A stretch of 64,000 nt of DNA, taken from a virus. The notes under the pieces were generated by a model that had not been told where the DNA came from, did no database searches, and worked only from the letters and a program-made list of their open reading frames with translations. Position 1 is the first letter of the stretch; each line of letters opens with the position of its first letter. Of this stretch, positions 54,564 through 61,785 are shown in pieces. Where the stretch lies: positions 1 through 64,000 of IMG/VR virus record IMGVR_UViG_3300042563_001986, one strand, 5' to 3'. Both the position numbers and the translations under genes were made by a program.

Positions 54564-56039
54564 ATGTCAATTAATAACTCCTACTTTAGTAAGAACAATA
54601 CTATCATATCCAACAGTTTCACCAATACTGGTAGAAACCCAGTTACGGAATTGTTTTATGGTTCTACCGCAGTGTCTCAATATCCTAGTGGGTATAGTAG
54701 ATTCATATTCGATTTAGACCTTTCATTACTATTTCAGAAGATAAATGACGGTACAATTTCTACAACTTGTAACGACACAATTGTTCACACTTTAAGAATG
54801 GTGAATACCTCAACCTTTGATATTGAGTTATTAAACACCTCAACATCTCAAGGTAGAAAAAGAGCCACGTCATTTGATTTAATTTTATTCAGAATCCCAT
54901 ACATTAATAACAACCCACTAAACCCACAGATTTGGGATGAAGGTGTTGGTTATGATTTTGCTGATTTAGTTTATGAATATAGTGATACGGACAAATCTTT
55001 TTCTGATAGACCCTCGAATTGGTTTCAAACAACGACAATTGGTGTTTGGACTGAGCCTGGTGTCTACAATAACTTAAACAGTGGGGTTGTTCCTTTTAGC
55101 TCATTAACTATCGTTGACACACAACATTTTGAATTTGGTAATGAGAACGTTAGTTTTGACATGACTAGTGAAATTAATTCAATTATTGATGGTTCATTAA
55201 CTAATGTCACAGGATGGGGAATTGCTTACAAACCTCAGGTCGAAAACTTATCAGGTCTTACTGATACCTATGAAACTCAATTTTTTACAAGACATACTCA
55301 AACATTTTACGAACCATTTTTAGAAACAAACTATAATGACCTTATTGAAGATGATAGAAACTTATTTTCTTTAGGTAGAACAAACAAACTTTATTTGTAC
55401 TTGTTTGATAACGGTAACCCAATCAATTTAGACAATAATCCAAGTGTTACTATTATGGATTCATCGGGAAATGACATTCCTGGATTAACAGGGTTAACCG
55501 CTTGTCAAAGAACTAAAGGTGTTTATGAAATTGTTATACCACCAATAATTGGTTATAAAACACCATGTATGTTTACTGATAAATGGTACAACTTAAATTA
55601 CAATGGTTTCCCATTACCCCAATCGTTTAATGAGTTTACAATACAACCATTAAAAAATTCAATTCAGATTGGTACTAATTCAGTCGACCCTAAATTATAT
55701 GGGTTTGACTTTTATGGTATTAAACAAGATGAAAAAATATACAATACTGATATTAGAAAAGTTGGTGTTGTCATTAAACAAGCTTACACAACTCAAAAAC
55801 TTTTACAAAATGTTGACGCTCACTACAGAGTATATGTTAGAGAAGGCCAGACTGAGGTTGAGGTTCAAGGTTGGACCAAAATCAACAGGACGCCAAACGA
55901 ATATTATTTTATGTTTGACACTAGGGATAAAATACCTAACGAGTATTATATAGATATTAAGGTGGATAGTAGTGGAGAGATAAATACATACAAACGACAA
56001 GTTAAATTTCAAATCGTTAATATGAAGTATTTAGATTAA
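54564..56039 (+). CDS. Beta-rich virion structural protein (491 aa)
   Basis: Residues ~40-250 look like a DNRLRE/carbohydrate-binding-like sandwich: YSRFIFDLDLSLLFQKI, then SFDMTSEINSIIDG..., WGIAYKPQVENL, and FFTRHTQTFYEPFLETNY as the closing strand. Residues ~260-491 form repeated beta modules (NKLYLYLFDNGNPINLDNN; TDIRKVGVVIKQAYT). No enzymatic motif is present. Located directly after the gp5-like gene, it is most likely a tail or baseplate appendage. The assignment of the sandwich is by pattern only. Confidence 0.55.
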   Translation: MSINNSYFSKNNTIISNSFTNTGRNPVTELFYGSTAVSQYPSGYSRFIFDLDLSLLFQKINDGTISTTCNDTIVHTLRMVNTSTFDIELLNTSTSQGRKRATSFDLILFRIPYINNNPLNPQIWDEGVGYDFADLVYEYSDTDKSFSDRPSNWFQTTTIGVWTEPGVYNNLNSGVVPFSSLTIVDTQHFEFGNENVSFDMTSEINSIIDGSLTNVTGWGIAYKPQVENLSGLTDTYETQFFTRHTQTFYEPFLETNYNDLIEDDRNLFSLGRTNKLYLYLFDNGNPINLDNNPSVTIMDSSGNDIPGLTGLTACQRTKGVYEIVIPPIIGYKTPCMFTDKWYNLNYNGFPLPQSFNEFTIQPLKNSIQIGTNSVDPKLYGFDFYGIKQDEKIYNTDIRKVGVVIKQAYTTQKLLQNVDAHYRVYVREGQTEVEVQGWTKINRTPNEYYFMFDTRDKIPNEYYIDIKVDSSGEINTYKRQVKFQIVNMKYLD

Positions 56040-56044
56040 TAAGA

Positions 56045-56052
56045 TATTTATA
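56045..56052 (+). promoter_or_regulatory. TATTTATA element upstream of the 56138 gene
   Basis: The octamer is 85 nt before the ATG; the A/T-rich leader has no other gene. Confidence 0.38.
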
Positions 56053-56137
56053 ATAAAAACAAAATGTTAAATAATATAAAATTATTAAATTTTACATTAT
56101 AACCTATAAAAATTAAAAAAAAAATAACACAAAAGAT

Positions 56138-56740
56138 ATGGCAAATTATATTATAAATGAATGTTTAACTAATGATGTATACATTCTTTCTGCAGCAACG
56201 TTAACTTTGGGGGCCACAGTAGAGTTCGATATTAGCGAGGCTCGATTTTGTGGTACTGTTGGGGCAGTAACAGAAAGCGCGGAAACTCTAAATATATCCT
56301 TTGTTCAATTACACGACGATTGTTGTACGTGTTTAAGTGGTCTTACAGAGTCTTTAAATTTTAAATTTATAGGATGTAATGACTTAGAAGTGTTTAATAT
56401 TGAAGCAACTAATTTTTGTCGTGAATATGGTACTCCTACAACAGGTATTACTTATGAAATACAATTTGGTTCTGAAACACCATTTTGTGCTACTTTTGAT
56501 GAGTTATCACTAACGGGTGAAACAAATTATCATTACAGTTCAGGGCCATTTTTAGATTGTGAAGATTGTAAAAATCTACCACCATTATCGTCTAACACTG
56601 AAACCACCATATGCCAGGAAATATGCGACAATTCGGTAATTACAATAATTCCTCCACATCCAACCTATACAAATAGTGCTGGTAGAGAAGTTGTTCAAAT
56701 GAACGCGGTTCTTATTGGTGGTAACGGATTAAACGGGTAA
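56138..56740 (+). CDS. Cys-rich virion-type protein (200 aa)
   Basis: The protein has many Cys, in DDCCTCLSG, NDLEVF..., EDCKNLPP and CQEICDNS contexts, and begins MANYIINECLTNDVYILS. The C-terminal 30 residues contain a Gly-rich end GGNGLNG. The Cys-rich, Gly/Thr-rich composition is like the small virion proteins of the fibre clusters. It lies alone with a leader containing a TATTTATA element and a terminator 30 nt after its stop. Function unknown. Confidence 0.55.
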   Translation: MANYIINECLTNDVYILSAATLTLGATVEFDISEARFCGTVGAVTESAETLNISFVQLHDDCCTCLSGLTESLNFKFIGCNDLEVFNIEATNFCREYGTPTTGITYEIQFGSETPFCATFDELSLTGETNYHYSSGPFLDCEDCKNLPPLSSNTETTICQEICDNSVITIIPPHPTYTNSAGREVVQMNAVLIGGNGLNG

Positions 56741-56770
56741 TTAGTAAGACTAATAATAAAAAATACAAGA

Positions 56771-56804
56771 AATAACCTTAATTATTTTAAGGTTATTTTT
56801 TTTT
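56771..56804 (+). terminator. Terminator after the Cys-rich protein gene
   Basis: AATAACCTTAA and TTAAGGTTATT form an 11-bp stem with a 5-nt loop, followed by a T-run. Confidence 0.9.
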
Positions 56805-56818
56805 GTCAATATTTTTAC

Positions 56819-56826
56819 TATCTTTG
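56819..56826 (+). promoter_or_regulatory. Host-like -7 element (TATCTTTG) upstream of 56862
   Basis: TATCTTTG matches the Bacteroidota TAnnTTTG consensus. No TTG is found at the ideal 19-nt spacing (the nearest is 13 nt upstream), so the -33 half is weak. Confidence 0.5.
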
Positions 56827-56861
56827 TACTTAAGATAATGTAATCAACATACAACAAAAAA

Positions 56862-57272
56862 ATGAAAATATATTTAAAGAGGGTTCTAAAGAGATGGTAC
56901 ACTAAATTTACTCTTTGGCACAAGTATCGATTTTTCACAGAAAAAAGTCGACTATCGGAAAATGAAAAGATTTGTACCGCAATTTGTCGTAGACTTATTA
57001 ATCATCCTGATTCTAAATTTTTAATTGCTCCACTATCAGGTAAGAAATATATCAAGAATGTTACGTTAGGTTTATTTATCCTTATGGACGATAGAAAAAT
57101 TAGTATTACCAATCACGTATACCATTATGATATAGTTTTGTCTCAGAGAGATTGGGAAAAATTAAATGTTTTGTATGATAACAAAACAGAGATTATGAGA
57201 CAAGGGTACGAAGATGAAATAAAATCACAAATAGTTCATTCTTTATCATCAATATTAGAAAAAATTGCTTAA
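56862..57272 (+). CDS. Hypothetical protein (136 aa), probable early or moron-type gene
   Basis: Basic N-terminus (MKIYLKRVLKRWYTKF) followed by an alpha/beta domain (IAPLSGKKYIKNVTLGLFIL, then ISITNHVYHYDIVLS). No known motif. It lies after a terminator and behind a host-type -7 element, separating it from the late structural genes. It may be expressed early or during the whole infection. It is followed 9 nt later by the secreted protein gene. Confidence 0.5.
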   Translation: MKIYLKRVLKRWYTKFTLWHKYRFFTEKSRLSENEKICTAICRRLINHPDSKFLIAPLSGKKYIKNVTLGLFILMDDRKISITNHVYHYDIVLSQRDWEKLNVLYDNKTEIMRQGYEDEIKSQIVHSLSSILEKIA

Positions 57273-57277
57273 CTTTG
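57270..57277 (+). promoter_or_regulatory. TAACTTTG -7-like element before 57282
   Basis: The site fits TAnnTTTG and lies 4 nt before the start of the signal-peptide protein, within the end of the preceding gene. No TTG occurs at the correct -33 position, so it may be a chance match or give a leaderless mRNA. Confidence 0.25.
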
Positions 57278-57281
57278 TAAT

Positions 57282-57677
57282 ATGAAAAAATTAATCACAC
57301 TCATCGTTTTAGTCTTAACCACATGTGTTGGTTTCGCTCAGGTTGAATCCTCTATTAAGAAGGCGGGGAACTTCTATGAGTTAAGTGATTTATGGGTTAA
57401 AGATTCCGTATCCGTTAAGTTGTTACTTAACACATACAAGATTGATATCACTAATCTTGATTCAGTTAGATTTTTCAAGGACTTCAAACTTAATCAAACG
57501 TTACATAATGAATTCACATACGATTCATACGTATATATCCAAGATAAGAAAACAGGGGTTGTCACATTAGATAGTATTCCACATACTAATACTCATCCTA
57601 AGTTAGGTAAGTATGTTTTAATCTACTGCTTTGATGACTACACTGATAAGAAAATTATCAACATCAAAGTGTTCTAA
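57282..57677 (+). CDS. Secreted/periplasmic protein with Sec signal peptide (131 aa)
   Basis: Residues 1-19 form a Sec signal peptide (MKKLITLIVLVLTTCVGFAQ, with cleavage likely after GFA). The mature part (~110 residues) is a beta-rich small domain (YELSDLWVKDSVSVKLLLNT, YVLIYCFDDYTDKKI). It uses AAG and ATC codons more than its neighbours, suggesting recent acquisition from a Bacteroidota host. It might modify the infected cell envelope, for example in superinfection exclusion, but there is no direct evidence. A bidirectional terminator follows. Confidence 0.7.
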   Translation: MKKLITLIVLVLTTCVGFAQVESSIKKAGNFYELSDLWVKDSVSVKLLLNTYKIDITNLDSVRFFKDFKLNQTLHNEFTYDSYVYIQDKKTGVVTLDSIPHTNTHPKLGKYVLIYCFDDYTDKKIINIKVF

Positions 57678-57679
57678 AT

Positions 57680-57710
57680 AAAAAAGAGGTCTAATGACCT
57701 CTTTTTTTTT
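57680..57710. terminator. Bidirectional terminator between convergent genes
   Basis: AAAAAAGAGGTC-TAAT-GACCTCTTTTTT gives a 6-bp GC-containing stem extended by A/T pairs, with T-runs on both strands. It ends the plus-strand secreted gene and the minus-strand OmpA-like gene. Confidence 0.92.
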
Positions 57711-59155
57711 TATTCTGTATAATCTTTAATTTTAATTACAAACCTTCTATTAGGTTGTGTTTGGTCAGTAGTAGTTGATTTTTCTTTTGTCCATCCTGGC
57801 CCGAACTCAGTCGTTTCACCTTTACCAATAGGGGTCATAACAATACCCGTTTTCTCTTTAATCATATTAGCGATTGTATTTGCTCTTTGTTGTGATAAAC
57901 ATTGATTATACTCACCAATAGTTTTAGATGATTGACATGCAGGTAATTTACCAATTATTCTATCGTTAGGGTCTTTATCTCTTGATGAATATCCGATAAT
58001 TAATGGGACGTTTTGTAATAAGAATTTACCATACTTAGGATATGTTTTCAAGTAACCATTTAAATTAGAAATAAATTTATCAATCTTATCTTGAGCTTCA
58101 GGTTTTAATTCTGTTTTGTCAAATACGAACGGTTCTGTAATATCCAAACTAATATTAGTCGGTGTTGGTGTTGTTTTTTTTGATGACCCACCAATTGTAA
58201 CTTCAGTACCAGGTCTTGCGCCAGGATATAACATCACATAATACCCTTTTCCACCCTTCTTATAATACATCATAGGTGAAATGGTAGTATCTTTAGATTC
58301 GGTCATTCCGATTGATTTTAAGACACTTATGTCCTCTGCAACAATATTACCCGTGTAAACAACTGGTTTACCGATTGAGGCCTTATTAGGAACACCTTCA
58401 GGTGCCACGGCAATAAATTTGTATCTTACATTATTATATTGTCCAGGTTGTATATCAGAACGAACTATATCATTCCAATAAAACTCTGTGAATTCGATAT
58501 TTGTTCTATAGTCCTCGTCAAGTACTTCACCTGTTTTAACATCTACTTTGAAGTCGTATAACTCCCCGTTTAATGCGTAGTCTGGTTTTACTTCACCTGT
58601 TGATTTATTAAATAATACCGTGTATAATTTTCCATCAATAATTTTAAATCCTAAACCTGTTGCACCTAACTTATAATAAGTTTTTTCATCATCTTGTTCA
58701 GATAAAATTCTTTTTACCATTCGAATAATATCACCTTCGTTAAGTTTAATTACTTTCTTTTCACCAACAACTACAGTGTCTTTTTTTATTTCAATCCACT
58801 CTTTTAGAGTTGTGATTGGTACAATACTTTTTTTACCTCCAGGTGTTTGGTTTATATTATTACCTTCATCATCACCAGATGTTAAAGTAGGGTGATTCTT
58901 AATATAATTGGAGATGTTTTTTGCTTTATTTTCCATCTTTTTAATTTTCTTTTTAGGGGTACTCATTTTACCGTCATAACTGTCGTATCCCAACTCAGTA
59001 TTGACATACTTTGATACGGGTGTTATAAATGGTTGTAACGACTCTTTACTAAATTCTCTAACACCAGGTTGTAAAGGAGAAACATAGGACCCTCTACCCC
59101 CATTACTGTCAGAAGTTGCCTCGAGTAATACTTTCTTTATTAATTGATTTAGCAT
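57710..59155 (-). CDS. OmpA-C-like virion protein with (L/I)xE leader helices
   Basis: Residues 1-12 (MLNQLIKKVLLE) are an amphipathic helix followed by ATSDSNGG, matching the cleavage site of the MCP propeptide in this window (INE before ATSDG). A second such helix, ILSE after LNEGDIIRMVKR, lies at ~136-152. The C-terminal ~135 residues are an OmpA-like domain: FVFDKTELKPEAQDKIDKF, LSQQRANTIANMI and NRRFVIKI, which in bacteria binds peptidoglycan. The middle (~150-330) is a beta domain. The (L/I)xE helices suggest the protein is packaged in the capsid and cleaved. It could act on the host cell wall during entry. The gene has its own TATTTATA site and a terminator. Confidence 0.7.
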   Translation of the reverse strand: MLNQLIKKVLLEATSDSNGGRGSYVSPLQPGVREFSKESLQPFITPVSKYVNTELGYDSYDGKMSTPKKKIKKMENKAKNISNYIKNHPTLTSGDDEGNNINQTPGGKKSIVPITTLKEWIEIKKDTVVVGEKKVIKLNEGDIIRMVKRILSEQDDEKTYYKLGATGLGFKIIDGKLYTVLFNKSTGEVKPDYALNGELYDFKVDVKTGEVLDEDYRTNIEFTEFYWNDIVRSDIQPGQYNNVRYKFIAVAPEGVPNKASIGKPVVYTGNIVAEDISVLKSIGMTESKDTTISPMMYYKKGGKGYYVMLYPGARPGTEVTIGGSSKKTTPTPTNISLDITEPFVFDKTELKPEAQDKIDKFISNLNGYLKTYPKYGKFLLQNVPLIIGYSSRDKDPNDRIIGKLPACQSSKTIGEYNQCLSQQRANTIANMIKEKTGIVMTPIGKGETTEFGPGWTKEKSTTTDQTQPNRRFVIKIKDYTE

Positions 59156-59172
59156 AGATATTTTAGTATACT

Positions 59173-59180
59173 TATAAATA
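59173..59180 (-). promoter_or_regulatory. TATTTATA element upstream of the OmpA-like gene
   Basis: The octamer is 17 nt before the minus-strand start. Confidence 0.42.
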
Positions 59181-59203
59181 TATCAAAAAAAGATATTTTC
59201 ACA

Positions 59204-59437
59204 ATGGAAGAACAACAATTATTTGGAAAACTATTCGACACAATACCTCTACTAACTGAGGACCATTTAGACGTGCTACTACAATCTATGGATAAAGACA
59301 ATGCTTCATACCTATTAATACAAGCGGTTAAGAAGGCATACCACGAGGGGGTTTATTCTTTAGGTGAGGCAGAGGTTGTATCAAGAGCAATTAGAGTTAT
59401 GTCAAAACAGGAAATTAAAAATGAAACAGAAGATTAA
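59204..59437 (+). CDS. Hypothetical small helical protein (77 aa)
   Basis: The protein (MEEQQLFGKLFDTIPLLTED, LLIQAVKKAYHEGVYSLGEA) is acidic and helical. It overlaps the methylglyoxal synthase start by 17 nt, suggesting translational coupling. No family name is recognised, though the sequence looks like a small phage protein family rather than a random ORF. Confidence 0.6.
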   Translation: MEEQQLFGKLFDTIPLLTEDHLDVLLQSMDKDNASYLLIQAVKKAYHEGVYSLGEAEVVSRAIRVMSKQEIKNETED

Positions 59438-59804
59438 ATTAGCGTTAATCGCTCACGACGGTAAGAAGGCCGATATGGTATCATTCGTAATGAAACGACT
59501 ACCTTTCTTCACTTCAGATAATGTTGAAGTAGTTGCCACAGGTACAACAGGAAAACATTTAAAACATGCTGGATTAACTAAGGTTGAGACGATGTTAAGT
59601 GGTCCTATGGGTGGTGACGCTCAGATTGCGTCAATGATTGTAAACAAAGAAGTCGATATAGTTATATTCTTTATCGACCCCTTAGAAGTTCATCCACATC
59701 AAGTAGATGTTAGTATGTTATTAAGAATTTGTAATGTCCATGACATTGCAATCGCTACGAATTATTCTACCGCTAGTAGATTAATCAGTCCCTTAGAAGA
59801 TTAA
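59421..59804 (+). CDS. mgsA: Methylglyoxal synthase
   Basis: The 127 residues contain all the hallmarks of MgsA: IAHDGKKADM at the start, GTTG (41-44) for phosphate binding, LSGPMGGDAQI with catalytic Asp66, FFIDPLEVHPHQVDV (84-98) and YSTASRLIS at the end. MgsA converts dihydroxyacetone phosphate to methylglyoxal and phosphate. The start at 59421 is chosen because an upstream in-frame ATG (59364) would add non-homologous residues. It lies on the plus strand inside the otherwise minus-strand head region and overlaps the 3' end of the next gene by 4 nt. A metabolic (auxiliary) gene is the best interpretation. Confidence 0.92.
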   Translation: MKQKIKLALIAHDGKKADMVSFVMKRLPFFTSDNVEVVATGTTGKHLKHAGLTKVETMLSGPMGGDAQIASMIVNKEVDIVIFFIDPLEVHPHQVDVSMLLRICNVHDIAIATNYSTASRLISPLED

Positions 59805-60283
59805 ACCGTTAAGCTATCAACAGGTTCATCTGTTGCTGACGCAACTGTAGTTCCAGCGGGTGTTTGTACTCCTGCGGGTGTTTGTACTCCTGCAGGTGTT
59901 TGTACTCCTGCGGGTGTTTGAGTTCCCGAACTTTTACTCAAATCAATACCCGTACAAGCATTAATTGCGTTCATAGTATTAGTACCGTATATACCATCCT
60001 CAACTAATTTTTTAGATATCTTAGTACATTTATCGTTAATTTTAACTTGTACATCTAAAACTTTTTGTTTACATCTTGTAGGATTTTTAGTTGTTGTACA
60101 ATCTACTTTTCTATCTTGGGATGCAGGAGCTGCGGTTGCAGGAGCTGCGGTTGCAGGAGTTGCGGTTGCAGGAGCTGCAGTTACAGGAGCTGGTGTTTGT
60201 TCCATTAATCTATTTTTATACGTGTTATGTAAATTTAAAATAGACTCTTTTTCAGATTCAGTTATTTTTATAATTTTCTTCAT
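59801..60283 (-). CDS. PG-binding-like protein with (L/I)xE leader and TPAGVQ repeats
   Basis: Residues 1-28 (ITESEKESILNLH then KNRLMEQ) form a leader helix ending LME, similar to the leader of the next upstream gene. A Pro/Ala/Thr-rich spacer (~29-56) follows, then a small domain (~60-115) of the PG_binding_1 type: KQKVLDVQVKINDK, KLVEDGIYGTNTMNAIN, where the DGIYGxxT is the typical motif. The C-terminus has four TPAGVQ repeats. It may bind peptidoglycan after release from the virion. It is likely cotranscribed with the 60300-61175 gene. Confidence 0.6.
   Translation of the reverse strand: MKKIIKITESEKESILNLHNTYKNRLMEQTPAPVTAAPATATPATAAPATAAPASQDRKVDCTTTKNPTRCKQKVLDVQVKINDKCTKISKKLVEDGIYGTNTMNAINACTGIDLSKSSGTQTPAGVQTPAGVQTPAGVQTPAGTTVASATDEPVDSLTV
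59856..59920 (-). repeat. 18-bp tandem repeat encoding TPAGVQ x4
   Basis: GCGGGTGTTTGTACTCCT-like units of 18 bp, with 1-2 changes, encode the C-terminal repeats. Confidence 0.85.
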
Positions 60284-60299
60284 TTTAATAATTAATAAT

Positions 60300-61175
60300 T
60301 TAAAGTTTAGTCAATACCATATCTAAATCTGTATCTGAAGGTATTGTTGGTTGTTTAACTTTTGTCTTAGTATTTGTCTTAGTATTAGACGATTCTTTAC
60401 CACAAGAATAACTGGCCATAGTTCCGTCGACCAATTTTTTTCTACCATTCCCGTAATAAACCACCCCATCAATTATGTAAGCAATACTACCGTCACTCAA
60501 TTTTGATGATTTCGCTTTTGGGTTACTTGGAATACAAGGAAATTTTTCAAATCCCTTTACGACACTTGATTCCTTTTGTGCCGCCAATTTTTTACCAAGG
60601 TCAACACTGTTTTCATATGCGTCTAATAATGGTAAAAAAACATATTGTTTCCATTCACCCTCAGAATCGATGTCCCCATCAATTGCTGCGAATAAACTTT
60701 CACCATGTCTTGTATTATATATGTTTGACATCGCACATAAATCAGGAATTGTTGTGATTTTTTGTAGATTACTTTTAATTGCATCCTCATCAGTACCCAT
60801 ACCATCAACCGCTGCGTTAATACCATCGGCAATACCATTTAATGTGGCTCTACTCAGTGTTGATTTACCAACTTCTTTTAAATTTCCACAAGCTTGTAAA
60901 ATTTTTTCGGCACCTTTGTAAGAATAATTCCCACCATTAATTAATCCGTTAATTAATCCAATCGCTCCACCGATAATTGCTCCTGGAACTAAACCAACGG
61001 CTCCACCAATTGCAGCACCTGTTGCCATTGACGCCATTACACCATCTTCGGCTAACTCATTTTCAGATGACATCATAGTGTCGTCTTCTTTAAGATATTG
61101 TTTTTTAGTTGCTTCTTTATGAAGATTTAGAATTCTTTTAGATTCTTCTTCATTTAAAAAATATAATTTTTTCAT
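60300..61175 (-). CDS. Putative virion protein with glycine-zipper and annexin-like segment
   Basis: Residues 1-30 (FLNEEESKRILNLHKEATKK, then QYLKE) form a leader helix ending LKE, similar to the 59801-60283 protein. Residues ~49-80 are a glycine-zipper membrane-type segment (GAAIGGAVGLVPGAIIGGAIG). Residues ~118-172 read DGMGTDEDAIKSNLQKI, then MSNIYNTRHGESLFAAIDGDI. This has the length and GTDE-x-AI pattern of an annexin repeat (G-x-GTDE, then Y-x-x-x-H/Y-G). The last ~90 residues form a beta domain (KLSDGSIAYIIDGVVYYGNG). It could insert into or associate with membranes during entry. The annexin comparison is by eye. Confidence 0.55.
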   Translation of the reverse strand: MKKLYFLNEEESKRILNLHKEATKKQYLKEDDTMMSSENELAEDGVMASMATGAAIGGAVGLVPGAIIGGAIGLINGLINGGNYSYKGAEKILQACGNLKEVGKSTLSRATLNGIADGINAAVDGMGTDEDAIKSNLQKITTIPDLCAMSNIYNTRHGESLFAAIDGDIDSEGEWKQYVFLPLLDAYENSVDLGKKLAAQKESSVVKGFEKFPCIPSNPKAKSSKLSDGSIAYIIDGVVYYGNGRKKLVDGTMASYSCGKESSNTKTNTKTKVKQPTIPSDTDLDMVLTKL

Positions 61176-61193
61176 ACCTATTTCTGTTTAATA

Positions 61194-61201
61194 TATAAAT
61201 A
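61194..61201 (-). promoter_or_regulatory. TATTTATA element upstream of the annexin-like gene
   Basis: The octamer is 18 nt before the minus-strand start and 29 nt from the small RNA promoter on the other strand. Confidence 0.42.
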
Positions 61202-61222
61202 TCTGTTTTTTCGAAAAAAAAG

Positions 61223-61252
61223 TTGTGGATTCAGTATATTTACTTATCTTTG
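61223..61252 (+). promoter_or_regulatory. Bacteroidota-type promoter (TTG-N19-TATCTTTG) of the small RNA
   Basis: TTG at 61223-61225 and TATCTTTG at 61245-61252 are spaced by exactly 19 nt, as in the -33/-7 consensus of Bacteroidota primary sigma promoters. The expected transcription start is near 61256-61259. Confidence 0.75.
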
Positions 61253-61255
61253 TAA

Positions 61256-61369
61256 TGTGGTTGAGGGAAACGATTCAGATACAACTAAATCAATCATAAT
61301 GGTTAGGACGAAAACCTCCTAATTTGAACGGGATAGAAACGATTTAGATACTAAGTCCCGTTCTTTTTT
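61256..61369 (+). ncRNA. Candidate structured small RNA (~110 nt)
   Basis: Between a perfectly spaced host-like promoter and a terminator lies a stretch without a credible ORF (the longest ATG ORF has seven codons). It contains three hairpins: GATTCAG/CTAAATC at 61272-61291 (one mismatch, 6-nt loop), TTAGGA/TCCTAA at 61303-61322 (8-nt loop containing ACC next to TCCT), and GATTTAG-ATA-CTAAGTC at 61341-61357. The first and third are preceded by a shared 16-nt motif GAAACGATTYAGATAC at 61267 and 61336. The 5' CTAAATC can pair alternatively with the 3' GATTTAG, so the RNA may switch conformation. It is not a tRNA, and no known RNA family is recognised. Confidence 0.6.
61326..61369 (+). terminator. 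Terminator of the small RNA
   Basis: GAACGGGA (61326-61333) and TCCCGTTC (61356-61363) form an 8-bp stem enclosing the third hairpin, followed by six T. It abuts the stop of the minus-strand gene at 61368. Confidence 0.85.
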
Positions 61370-61781
61370 AAATCCAAATAACAAATTGGTCTTTACCAAC
61401 TCTAAAAGATAAATCATACGATTCTCTAAAAACGGTAATTATAAGTAATTTCCAATAGGAGCCACCACCATGTTTTGGTACTATGACCATAGCGATTTCT
61501 TTTTCTTTTGATTTAATAACAAATGCTACATCATCTTTAATCTCTCCTGTGGTAATTCCTTCCGCAATTTCTCGTCTACAACTCTCAATTATATATTTTA
61601 ATTCACCGTTAGATATTTCTCTATCATTATAATCAGGAATATCAGTTCTGTTTTTTCTTTCATATGCGTGGGTAGTTCTATCAATCTCAAAACCAAAGGC
61701 AATTTCTATTTTGGCCATAATATGCCCAATTTTCTTTTCTAATAATAAATGTTCTTTGATTAATCTACGTAATTCGCTCAT
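61368..61781 (-). CDS. Hypothetical protein (137 aa) with (L/I)xE leader
   Basis: I choose the start at 61781 (MSELRRLIKEHLLLEKK) rather than an upstream ATG at 61805, because the TATTTATA element lies between them. Residues 1-15 end LLE, as in other leader-bearing proteins here. The remainder is an alpha/beta domain (IAKIEIAFGFEID..., AFVIKSKEKEIAMVIVPKHGGGSYWKLLIIT). Its KHGGG and FRVGKDQF turns suggest a compact enzyme-like or binding fold, not recognised. It sits just downstream of the MCP. Confidence 0.6.
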   Translation of the reverse strand: MSELRRLIKEHLLLEKKIGHIMAKIEIAFGFEIDRTTHAYERKNRTDIPDYNDREISNGELKYIIESCRREIAEGITTGEIKDDVAFVIKSKEKEIAMVIVPKHGGGSYWKLLIITVFRESYDLSFRVGKDQFVIWI

Positions 61782-61785
61782 ATAA

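Noticed and set aside
61256-61369. tRNA gene in the structured region
   Set aside because: No acceptor stem, anticodon loop or TTC loop pattern; the hairpins do not form a cloverleaf.
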